Positions 56,262-64,000 of a stretch of 64,000 bases of DNA are shown one piece after another. This stretch comes from CAKKQX01 sp963734595 (GTDB lineage: Bacteria > Pseudomonadota > Gammaproteobacteria > Burkholderiales > SG8-41), in assembly GCA_963734595.1 (NCBI GenBank), contig CAVTHV010000029.1:1-64000 (forward strand), written 5' to 3'. A model generated the notes under the pieces. That model worked only from the letters and a program-made list of their open reading frames with translations, was not told where the DNA came from and ran no database searches. The translations under genes were made by a program, and so were the position numbers. Positions within the stretch are counted from its first letter, which is position 1. The number at the start of each line of letters is the position of its first letter.

Positions 56262-56960
56262 TTAGCTGAGCCAATAAAGATTGAGCACGGCGTGCGCAAC
56301 GATAAGCGGGCGAAGGTCGGATAGCTGAGTGTATAGCACTCCTAATAGAAGCCCAATCGATATAGCCGCCACAAAAGGAACAAGTCCTAGTTTCCAATGA
56401 ATTGCACTAAATAATACGGTTGATATCACTACGAAGATGAATCCCCTCCCATACGGGATTAACCGAAATATGATTTCCTTCAGAATACCTCTAAAGAAGA
56501 TCTCCTCGACAAGACTTGCCGTTAGCACTAAATACGCGATTACAAAACCTCGCCATGGCCATGCCTTCGGAATGTTATCTGGGCTAGTGTAAACCTGCTC
56601 AAGAAGACCTGGATATTCCGCCACAAGGTACCTAGTGAACGAAACAGCAAAAAGATCGACAAATAACAGCAAGAGCGTGCACACAACACACATCCATATC
56701 AAGCGAAACAACTCCCTGGTAGATCGTATAGGGAACAAACCGATGTTTTTTGCGGATAACCGACATACCCTTGAGGCTAGAAGTAACACTACACTAGGGA
56801 TAACCACGTTACCTAATATATCGATGAACCAGTACGCGATAGCGCGTCCTTCAGGCCATAAAAATGAATCACCGAACGAAAAAAGAAAGAATGGCAAACA
56901 TATAACTAGCAAACATAATGCATAGTTCCGATCCAAATTGACCAAGCGAGGAGTTTCCAT
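56262..56960 (-). CDS. Cassette D partner: CPBP-family intramembrane protease
   Basis: 232 residues, about seven helices. CPBP (ABI/CAAX-like) motifs: SLVEEIFFRGILKEIIFRLI (E-E-x-x-x-R), ISTVLFSAIHWKLGLVPFVA (His) and LIVAHAVLNLYW (His, Asn). The metal ligands are all present, so it may be an active protease. Its start coincides with the last base of the toxin D frame (56960), the position occupied by immunity genes in the other cassettes. CPBP proteins act as immunity factors for some bacteriocins, which fits. Confidence 0.85.
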   Translation of the reverse strand: METPRLVNLDRNYALCLLVICLPFFLFSFGDSFLWPEGRAIAYWFIDILGNVVIPSVVLLLASRVCRLSAKNIGLFPIRSTRELFRLIWMCVVCTLLLLFVDLFAVSFTRYLVAEYPGLLEQVYTSPDNIPKAWPWRGFVIAYLVLTASLVEEIFFRGILKEIIFRLIPYGRGFIFVVISTVLFSAIHWKLGLVPFVAAISIGLLLGVLYTQLSDLRPLIVAHAVLNLYWLS

Positions 56961-58924
56961 TAATTTCTTGGACCGGTGCCACTGCCTCTTCCGGGAACAG
57001 GTTTAGGCGGAGACTTAATCATCCCACTAACAACTCTATTGGTTCCCGCAATGCAATCAGTCCAACAATCTTGGAAGCTCAAGGGCAGATAGTATTTATT
57101 GCAAAGATTCTGGCTGGCAGCCACTTGGCTCGCTAACGCACACTTAACACCGCATCCGATCGGCACCGAGGCAGTTACCACCACGATGGTTCCAGCGATT
57201 ATGTAAATTTGGGATTCCCCCGTGGGATCAATAACGCTAAGCGGATTGTTCAGTGCATACCGATAAAGATTGATGCCGCCCGCAAGACCCAGCGGCTCCG
57301 GTTGGATATAACGGCCGATTCCCGCGTCGTAATCGCGTGCCCCGTTGTAGTGGATATTGGTCTCTTTGTCGAAGTACTGCCCCGGTAGTCTGAGGTTGCA
57401 GGTGAAGGTGCCCAGGCTACTTGGATTCTCGTTCGGCGCGTTGTTGCCGAACGGATCATCATTCGCCCACGTCCACACCGTCTGTCCGGTGTTGTTGGTG
57501 ATGAGTCGCGGCGTATTCAACTGGTCGGTGTAAATGAAGTAAAGTTGCGCCTGTGGCGGCGCCGTCGAAATCAACTGCACCGCATCCGCAATCACATACC
57601 CGTTGGCGTTATCCGTCAAGGTAATCGTGCTTGAGCCGTTGAAGCTAAAGGTGCCCAACAGGTTGAACTGCGCACCGTTCACCTGCTGGTTCACCGTGAC
57701 CGGGGTGGCGCCGCTCGCGTGGGTGATGGTGTAGGTGGCGTTCGTCGCCCGGTTCGCATTCGCCGTCCATTTGGCGTAGACCTCGTATTGTCCCGCGGGC
57801 ACGTTCGGCGTCCACGTCGCGCTGTTGAACTCGGGGTCATCGGTGCCGAGGAGCTGGATTGCATCGGCAATCACATAGCCGTCGGCCTGATCGGTCACCG
57901 AGACCTTGTGCCCCTGCCCCGGCGCCATGTTGAAGGTGCCCAGCAGGGTCCAGGCGCCACTGTTTTGCTGCTGGTTGACTGTCACGAGCGTGTCGCCGCC
58001 GGCATGGGTCACCGTGTATTGGACGTTGGTCGCCCGGTTCGGGTGCGCGGTCCATCGTGCATACACCCGGTATCCCTTGGCCACCGGGATCGTCGGCGTC
58101 CAGGTCGCGGTGTTGGGCGCCGCCCCTGCCGGCACCACCTTGATCGCATCCGCGATCACATAGCCGTCACCCTGGTCGATCAGCACCACGTTGTTGGTGG
58201 TGCCAGCATCGAGCGTGAAGGTGCCGAGCAACTGCCAGGTGCCGCCGTTGGCCTCCTGATTGACCGTCACCGCGGTTGCGCCCGCGGCGTGGTTCACGGT
58301 ATAGGTCGCATGCGTGCTGCGGTTGGGATGGGCAGTCCATCGGGCGTAGACCTGGTAGCTGCCGCTGACGGGGATCGTGGGTGTCCAGGTGAAGCTGTCC
58401 GCGCCCGTGCCCGCCGCGTGCACCTGGTAGTTGGTGGCGAAATAGCCCGAGACCGCGGTGGATGCCGCCCAGGTGCCGACTGCCGTGCCCGCGGTGTTGT
58501 CGACGACGATGGCCGTGGGCTCGGGGCCGTTGGCTTCGTGCACCTGGTAGTTGGCGCCAAGGTACCCCGAGACCGCGGTGGAGAGCGGCCAGGTGCCCGT
58601 GACAGTGAATCCGGCATCGGCGTTGTCCACCACGATCGCCCCCGGCGGGCTGCCCTGGGCTTCATGCGTCTGGTAGTTCGCGCCCCCGTAGCCGGGCACT
58701 GAAGTTGAAGCTGGCCACGTGCCGATCGTACTGAACTGTGCGCTGCCGTTGTCGATTACCACCGGAGAGGCAGCGCGGGCGGCGCTCGTGACAAGCCACA
58801 ACAGCAGCGCACCAAATATCATGCTCGCCGCCAAGACTCGCCCATTCTCCCCTCGCGCAATCACCCCAGTCCCGACCCAGTTCATTACAGCGTCATTCCA
58901 ATTTTTGTTGCATTGAGGGGTCAT
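56960..58924 (-). CDS. Cassette D: complete golvesin-RHS protein with hydrophobic Cys-rich tip
   Basis: 654 residues, unbroken. A different N-terminus from the other copies: long signal (VLAASMIFGALLLWLVTSAA), then the same golvesin array. RHS core: DQLNTPRLITNN, LRLPGQYFDKETNIHYNGAR, RYIQPEPLGLAGGINLYRYA. Tip: SQIYIIAGTIVVVTASVPIG (membrane-like helix), CGVKCALASQVAASQNLCNK, FQDCWTDCIAG and a Pro/Gly tail. An internal ATG at 58885 is a possible start. Being the only copy with its own leader, it may be the founding or chromosomally rearranged unit. Confidence 0.82.
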   Translation of the reverse strand: MTPQCNKNWNDAVMNWVGTGVIARGENGRVLAASMIFGALLLWLVTSAARAASPVVIDNGSAQFSTIGTWPASTSVPGYGGANYQTHEAQGSPPGAIVVDNADAGFTVTGTWPLSTAVSGYLGANYQVHEANGPEPTAIVVDNTAGTAVGTWAASTAVSGYFATNYQVHAAGTGADSFTWTPTIPVSGSYQVYARWTAHPNRSTHATYTVNHAAGATAVTVNQEANGGTWQLLGTFTLDAGTTNNVVLIDQGDGYVIADAIKVVPAGAAPNTATWTPTIPVAKGYRVYARWTAHPNRATNVQYTVTHAGGDTLVTVNQQQNSGAWTLLGTFNMAPGQGHKVSVTDQADGYVIADAIQLLGTDDPEFNSATWTPNVPAGQYEVYAKWTANANRATNATYTITHASGATPVTVNQQVNGAQFNLLGTFSFNGSSTITLTDNANGYVIADAVQLISTAPPQAQLYFIYTDQLNTPRLITNNTGQTVWTWANDDPFGNNAPNENPSSLGTFTCNLRLPGQYFDKETNIHYNGARDYDAGIGRYIQPEPLGLAGGINLYRYALNNPLSVIDPTGESQIYIIAGTIVVVTASVPIGCGVKCALASQVAASQNLCNKYYLPLSFQDCWTDCIAGTNRVVSGMIKSPPKPVPGRGSGTGPRN

Positions 58925-59116
58925 TCCCGTTCGACTCGTGAGTCAGGGCATCGAAAACTATTCGACTCCGGTAATTTCGCTCTGTGCAACGGGAAATTAT
59001 ACGATGCAAAAAAATTGCCGACTGCTTCTGTGTTTACTATGCAACGGCGAGTCGAGCGGTAAAACAAAGCGAAGGAAATGTATGATTGCAAGACCTGACA
59101 CCGTTATGCGCATTGT

Positions 59117-59374
59117 TTATTCGTGTAGACCACGAATCCAATCGATTGCGGCTTCTATTTCTAAACCGCGTCGCGTCGGCTCTGAATCTTTGTCGATGCC
59201 AGTAGCAGTTAATTCGTCTAGCAAGACCTTACAAATTAGATCTATATCATCCTTCTTGACGCTACTGAAATCCTGTATGGCGAGTAAGTGCTTAGCCGCC
59301 TCATTCACCTCAGATGCCTTTCGCAGCACTTCGCGAATTAGATTGTCATTTCTACGCCGAATTTGGTCTTTCAT
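59117..59374 (-). CDS. Cassette E immunity-like cytoplasmic protein
   Basis: 85 residues, acidic, all-helical, no signal: MKDQIRRRNDNLIREVLRKA, SEVNEAAKHLLAIQDFSSVK, KDDIDLICKVLLDELTATGI, LEIEAAIDWIRGLHE. Overlaps the toxin E stop by 4 bases (ATGA). An acidic cytosolic partner suits a basic RNase-like toxin. Family unrecognised. Confidence 0.7.
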   Translation of the reverse strand: MKDQIRRRNDNLIREVLRKASEVNEAAKHLLAIQDFSSVKKDDIDLICKVLLDELTATGIDKDSEPTRRGLEIEAAIDWIRGLHE

Positions 59375-61428
59375 TGCGGCACCCGCGGCACGCCATACGT
59401 TGTCACAACTTTTCCACCTTGATTGAGAACCACCGTTGTGCCGTCGGTCCCTGTATATATCGTTGTGGCACCACGACTGGCTGCCACGGACGTTGGATTG
59501 CGAACGGCGCTAAGGATTGATTTCGCGGACACTCCGAGCCCATTGCGACTAATAGCTTGATTGAGACCATGACGAGTGTAGCCGCTTATGGCACCAGCAA
59601 TCGCCTTCTTTCCAACACCAGGGGGCATGCCAGTAGCTACAGGTATAAGAGTATAGGTAAATACTTCCGGGCGACACTCACCTGTGTTATGTGCGTAAGG
59701 TAGGTTGGGCCGATAAAGAATCGTAAGAACGCCGGACCATATTGATCATTAAGATATTGCTGGGCATCATTTTCGGCTGCCGACTTGCTACCAAAATTAT
59801 CGCCCGGGGCCAAGCCAAATGAATCCAGGTACGCAATCGGATTGCCCTCCGCGAAGAGGTACGAATTGATGCCGCCTTCGAGCCCAACCGGATCACTCTC
59901 CACGTACCTGCCTGTTGAAGGATCCGTAATCCTGAAGTAGTTGTAGTGGGTATTGGTTTCCTTGTCGAAGTACTGCCCCGGCAACCGCAGATTGCAGGTG
60001 AAGGCACCCAGGTTTGAGGGGTTCTCATTCGGCGCGTTATTGCCGAACGGATCATCATTCGCCCACGTCCACACTGCCTGTCCGGTGGCGTTGGTAATGA
60101 GTCTTGGCGTATTCAACTGGTCGGTGTAGATGAAGTAGAGCTGCGCCTGTGGCGGCGCCATCGAAATCAATTGCACCGCATCCGCAATCACATACCCGTT
60201 GGCGTTGTCCGTCAAGGTATGGTGCTTGAGCCGTTGAGGCTGAAGGTGCCAGCAGATTGAACTGTCCGCCGTTCAGCTGGTTGACCGGACCGGGGTTGCG
60301 CCGCTGGCGTGGTTGATCGTGTAGGTGGCGTTGCTCGCCCGGTTCGCGTTCGCCGTCCACTTGGCGTAGACCTCGTATTCGGCCGTCACGTTCGGCGTCC
60401 ACGTCGCGCTGTTGAATTCGGGCTCTTCGGTGCCGATCAGCCGGATCGCATCGGCAATCACGTAGCCGTCGGCCTGATCGGTCACCGAAACCTTGTGCCC
60501 CTGCCCCGGCGCCATGTTGAAGGTGCTGACAAGGTCCAGGCACCGCTGTTTTGCTGTTGGTTGACCGCAACGACGGTGTCCCCGCCAGCATGTGTAACCG
60601 TGTATTGGACGTTGGTCGCCCGGTTCGGGTGCGCGGTCCATCTTGCATATACCCGATAGGCCTTGGCCACGGGAATCGTCGGCGTCCAGGTCGCGGTGTT
60701 GGGCGCCGCCCCCGCCGGCACCACCTTGATTGCATCGGCAATCACATAGCCGTCACCCTGGTCGATCAGCACCACGTTGTTGGCCAGTGCCGGCATCGAG
60801 CGTGAAGGTGCCGAGCAACTGCCAGGTGCCGCCGTTCGCCTCCTGATTCACCGTCACCGCGGTTGCGCCCGCGGCGTGGTTCACGGTGTAGGTCGCATGC
60901 GTGCTGCGGTTCGGATGGGCGGTCCAGCGGGCGTAGACCTGGTAGCTGCCGCTGACGGGAATCGTGGGCGTCCAGGTGAAGCTGTCCGCGCCCGTGCCCG
61001 CCGATGGGTCTGGTAGTTGGTGGCGTAATAGCCCGTAACCGCGGTGGATGCCGCCCAGGTGCCCACCGCCGTGCCCGCGGTGTTGTCGACGACGATGGCC
61101 GTGGGCTCGGGGCCGTTGGCTTCGTGCACCTGATAGTTCGCGCCGACGTATCCCGGGACCGCGGTCGAGAGCGGCCAGGTGCCGGTGACGTGAATCCGCA
61201 TCGGCGTTGTCCACCACGATCGCGCCCGGCGGGCTGCCTTGGGCTTCATGCGTCTGGTAGTTCGCGCCCTCGTAGCCTGCCACGCCGAGGTTGAAGTCGG
61301 CCACGTGCCGATCGTACTGAACTGCGTGTGCCGTTGTCGATTACGATCGGCGAGGCGGCGTGGGCTGAACCAGCGAGGAGGAAGAGCCCGGCGCAATGCA
61401 CAGTATGTTGTTTTTATTTAACATTCAT
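59371..61428 (-). pseudogene. Cassette E: golvesin-RHS gene with RNase-like tip, many frame breaks
   Basis: Start at 61428 (MLNKNNI). Compared with cassettes C and D it has single-base losses or small changes near 61330, 61190, 61010, 60785, 60530, 60285, 60220 and 59690. RHS core 59870-60150 (DQLNTPRLITNA to SDPVGLEGGINSYLFAEGNP). The tip continues VGKKAIAGAISGYTRHGLNQ, AISRNGLGVSAKSILSAVRN, PTSVAASRGATTIYTGTDGT, TVVLNQGGKVVTTYG: the H...R...TT.YTG..G..VV.N..G.V.T.YG pattern of BECR-fold ribonuclease toxins. Either a decayed copy or locally poor sequence. Confidence 0.7.
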
Positions 61429-62104
61429 GCTCCCTCGCCTATTGCAGCACCGCGACCGGGTGTAGCTCATAATAAGGGGCATCGCCATACGCCAACGAGT
61501 GACGGAGAACCCGACCTTTTGTACCTTAGTTCGGGAATGTTATCTTGTGCTACTGGGACTTTCCTCCCGCAATGTTGATTAGCAGTAGCCGAGGCCGAGA
61601 TCTTCGAAGCAGAAAACTCCGTTCTCTTACATGCAAGCATCACGTAATTCGGCGATTGAGTTCGGCTCAGTTCGAAAATGCAGTATGGCGTACTGGATTA
61701 AGGCTGCCAGACCACTTTGGGGCAATTCAGTGCTGATTATTGACTGCCACCTCGTGGATAAGCGGTTTTCAAGGCTAATCGCAGAATCGGTTCCTTTCTC
61801 GACTCGGTGCACTAGGGCGCTTTACGCCGAGATCATGGAAACTCAGACATAACGTAGTCAAGGTGATATGCACAAACGATAATAGCGCCGAACCAATCGA
61901 GTTGGACCATTGATGCAGACCATGTGCTGGCGCGCAACGCCGAACAGGTAGAACCAACACGCCCGATCAATGGGAAGTGTCACGGTCAAAGAACTCCGTC
62001 TGGGAACCCACCTGCGAAAGAGTTGGATCATTGACTTCCATTAGTCCTCCTAGGGCATCCGATAGCCGATATAAAGGCGTACTGCGAACGGCTTTTTCGT
62101 AAAT
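61429..62104. other. Spacer after cassette F, no confident gene
   Basis: By position this should hold the immunity gene of cassette F on the minus strand. Two overlapping short frames exist (61775-61960 and 61627-61812; the second reads STRWQSIISTELPQSGLAAL, IQYAILHFRTEPNSIAELRD) which could be one frame-broken gene. The right end (61437-61462) carries the GTCGCGGTGCTGCAATAG stub of the RHS boundary. Confidence 0.35.
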
Positions 62105-62365
62105 TCAGTTTCTTTCGCTTGCTTTCGCTACAGTCAGATGGCCGTGATCGTTTGCGTACGCCGCGATTTTCGCCGACGGCTCAGATCTAGCGGGAAATTT
62201 GCGCGGACTGGTTGCCGAATGTATTCTGAATCGGCACGGTCCATGGAACATGCCATCTTGCTCATTTGGCAGTTCTGCGGTCTTCAGTGTGTCGCTCTCG
62301 ACCATCCCAGGCAGTATTAGTTTTTCGATCGTGGAATGGACCAACTCCGCCGCAAGAATATCCAC
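62105..62365 (-). CDS. Short frame after RHS core F: tip or immunity remnant
   Basis: A GTG-started frame reads DILAAELVHSTIEKLILPGM, VESDTLKTAELPNEQDGMFH, FRIHSATSPRKFPARSEPSA, KIAAYANDHGHLTVAKASER. No family recognised. It follows the frame-broken end of the cassette F RHS core, so it is probably the distal part of tip F or its partner. Confidence 0.4.
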   Translation of the reverse strand: MDILAAELVHSTIEKLILPGMVESDTLKTAELPNEQDGMFHGPCRFRIHSATSPRKFPARSEPSAKIAAYANDHGHLTVAKASERN

Positions 62366-62489
62366 GGCACCATTACCAATCTGTAGACGTATTCGGATGA
62401 ATCAGGGTAATCACAGTAGAACTGTGGACATTTGAATACTTAGCCACATGGCGTTGAATCCACTTACGGTCGCTAGCCCCGCGGATCGC

Positions 62490-63950
62490 TCACCCCAAGC
62501 GGATCGAGCACCGAGCATAAGAGTAGGTATTAATCCGGCCACGCAGACCGAATCGGGTCACTCTCGACGTATCGCCGATCGCCGGATCATAGTCCCGGAA
62601 GTAGTTGTAGTGGAGATTGGTTTCCTTGTCGAAATACTGCCCCGGCAGCCTCAAATTAAACTGGAAGGCAACGCTGTCATTATCGGGATCCTCATTCGGC
62701 GCGTTGTTCCCGAACGGATCATCATTCGCCCACGTCCATACCGTCTGGCCGGTGGCGTTGGCAATCAGCCGTGGCGTATTCAACTGGTCGGTGTGGATGA
62801 AGTAAAGTTGCGCCTGCGGCGGTGCCGTCGAGATCAGCTGCATTGCATCCGCAATGACATAGCCATTGGCGTTGTCCGTCAAGGTGATGGTGCTCGAACC
62901 GTTGAGGCTGAAGGTGCCCAGCAGGTTCCACTGGGCACCATTCACCTGCTGATTTACCGTGACCGGGGTGGCGCCGCTCGTACTGTTTACCGTGCACGTG
63001 GCATTCGTCGCCCGGTTCGCATTCGCCGTCCATTTGGCGTAGACCTCGTATTGTCCCGCGGGCACGTTCGGCGTCCAGGTCGCGCTGTTGAACTCGGGGT
63101 CATCAGTGCCGATCAGCCGGATCGCATCGGCAATCACATAGCCGTCGGCCTGATCGGTCACCGAGACCTTGTGCCCCTGCCCCGGCGCCATGTTGAAGGT
63201 GCCCAGCAGGGTCCAGGCACCGCTGTTTTGCTGCTGGTTGACCGCAATGACGGTGTCCCCGCCAGCATGGGTCACCGTGTATTGGACGTTGGTCGCCCGG
63301 TTCGGGTGCGCGGTCCATCTTGCATATACCCGATAGGCCTTGGCCACGGTAATTGTCGGCGTCCAGGTCGCGGTGTTGGGCGCCGCCCCCGCCGGCACCA
63401 CCTTGATTGCATCGGCAATCACATAGCCGTCACCCTGGTCGATCAGCACCACGTTGTTGGTAGTGCCGGCATCGAGCGTGAAGGTGCCGAGCAACTGCCA
63501 GGTGCCGCCGTTCGCCTCCTGATTCACCGTCACCGCGGTTGCGCCCGCGGCGTGGTTCACGGTGTAGGTCGCATGCGTGCTGCGGTTCGGATGGGCGGTC
63601 CAGCGGGCGTAGACCTGGTAGCTGCCGCTGACGGGAATCGTGGGCGTCCAGGTGAAGCTGTCCGCGCCCGTGCCCGCTGCATGAGTCTGGTAGTTGGTGG
63701 CGTAATAGCCCGTAACCGCAGTGGATGCCGCCCAGGTGCCCACCGCCGTGCCCGCGGTATTGTCCACGACGATGGCCGTGGGTTCCGGGCCGTTGGCCTC
63801 GTGCACTTGATAGTTCGCGCCGAGATAGCCTGAGACTGCGGTGGAGAGCGGCCAGGTGCCGGTGACAGTGAAGCCGGCATCGGTGTTGTCCACTACGATC
63901 GCACCGGGCGGACTGCCCTGGGCTTCATGCGTCTGGTAGTTTGCGCCCTT
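62490..63950 (-). CDS. Cassette F: golvesin-RHS protein, 5' end lost at the right edge
   Basis: About 485 residues of the golvesin array (GTWPLSTAVSGYLGANYQVH, VYARWTAHPNRSTHATYTVN, GYVIADAIRLIGTDDPEFNS) and RHS core (DQLNTPRLIANA, DDPFGNNAPNEDPDNDSVAF, LRLPGQYFDKETNLHYNYFR). After DYDPAIG the frame is broken repeatedly (SDPI.., INTYSYA), and it stops at 62490. Upstream of about 63950 the homology ends in mid-repeat, so the leader is not seen. Confidence 0.75.
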   Translation of the reverse strand, partial: KGANYQTHEAQGSPPGAIVVDNTDAGFTVTGTWPLSTAVSGYLGANYQVHEANGPEPTAIVVDNTAGTAVGTWAASTAVTGYYATNYQTHAAGTGADSFTWTPTIPVSGSYQVYARWTAHPNRSTHATYTVNHAAGATAVTVNQEANGGTWQLLGTFTLDAGTTNNVVLIDQGDGYVIADAIKVVPAGAAPNTATWTPTITVAKAYRVYARWTAHPNRATNVQYTVTHAGGDTVIAVNQQQNSGAWTLLGTFNMAPGQGHKVSVTDQADGYVIADAIRLIGTDDPEFNSATWTPNVPAGQYEVYAKWTANANRATNATCTVNSTSGATPVTVNQQVNGAQWNLLGTFSLNGSSTITLTDNANGYVIADAMQLISTAPPQAQLYFIHTDQLNTPRLIANATGQTVWTWANDDPFGNNAPNEDPDNDSVAFQFNLRLPGQYFDKETNLHYNYFRDYDPAIGDTSRVTRFGLRGRINTYSYARCSIRLG

Positions 63951-64000
63951 GTGCGAAGCCCGTTCTTCCTTGCGCTGCAGAATCTCGATCGCCTCGACCA
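63951..64000. other. Right edge: abrupt loss of cassette homology
   Basis: In other copies GANYQTHEAQG is preceded by TVPGYE; here the minus strand reads EAIEILQRKEERASHKGANY. The foreign 50 bases have no match elsewhere in the window, suggesting another breakpoint or a different leader. Confidence 0.5.

Noticed and set aside
62448..63833. 461-residue + strand open frame and similar ones at 54816, 57719 and 51091
   Set aside because: Antisense of the golvesin repeats; they recur only because the repeats recur.
50500..64000. Possible CRISPR array
   Set aside because: The repeats are protein-coding golvesin units of about 60-100 codons without constant short spacers, and no cas gene is present.

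Overview
The window is a metagenome-style composite. Bases 1 to about 6,740 are AT-rich and carry a Bacteroidetes-like gene set: aspS, tadA, a DUF5686 outer-membrane protein, rlmN, the tail of a flavin reductase, and tsaB. At about 6,740 the tsaB reading frame ends abruptly inside its conserved N-terminal domain. From there to the right edge the DNA is GC-rich, with betaproteobacterial-type genes (Bug/TctC and TAXI binding proteins, YgfX, YjcH-ActP, DUF294 proteins). I read this as an assembly or long-read chimera. Single-base frame breaks are frequent on both sides of the junction, in aspS, tadA, DUF5686, the TonB receptor, the PLD nuclease, MFS pumps, threonine dehydratase, the acyl-CoA synthetase and others. 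Most look like uncorrected indels rather than real decay, so I annotate whole genes across them.

6.7-15.7 kb: an ExbB/TonB-receptor pair, a PLD-type nuclease, and a copper-flavoured run on the + strand (DUF2946 protein, PCu(A)C chaperone, tiny lipoprotein, Cys-rich outer-membrane protein, TlpA-like thioredoxin). A small lipoprotein follows, flanked by inverted repeats. 15.7-24.7 kb: mostly minus-strand housekeeping and stress genes (SYLF, NHL, cupins, DUF2306, YjbQ, UspA, cytochrome b561) and one DHA2 drug pump. These are separated by seven copies of an intergenic repeat with a roughly 9-base period that often supplies gene 3' ends. 24.7-46.3 kb: core metabolism, including a Bug receptor, CapA, GTP-PEPCK with its terminator, two MFS pumps, a YfcG-type GST, HD-GYP, an operon of NDP-forming acyl-CoA synthetase, threonine dehydratase and YgfX, a short TIR element, a TAXI receptor, DUF294 and exonuclease genes, UspA, DUF1178, and yjcH-actP.

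46.3 kb to the right edge looks like an integrated island. It opens with an att-like repeat (diverged copy at 42.3 kb), an AlpA-type regulator and a tyrosine recombinase. Next comes about 1.3 kb without recognisable coding but packed with perfect hairpins, a candidate large structured RNA. Then a small RHH antitoxin-toxin-like pair has four operator repeats at exact 10-base spacing. The remaining 14 kb is an array of at least six related minus-strand cassettes. A complete cassette encodes a Sec signal, golvesin-like beta repeats, a short RHS core (LNTPRLI to DPIGL) and a different C-terminal toxin-like tip, with a different small immunity-like gene immediately downstream. One cassette is an orphan tip lacking the golvesin part, one is heavily frame-broken, and the last runs into the right edge. 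This exported golvesin-RHS-tip array and the hairpin-rich RNA region are the strongest candidates for something undescribed.
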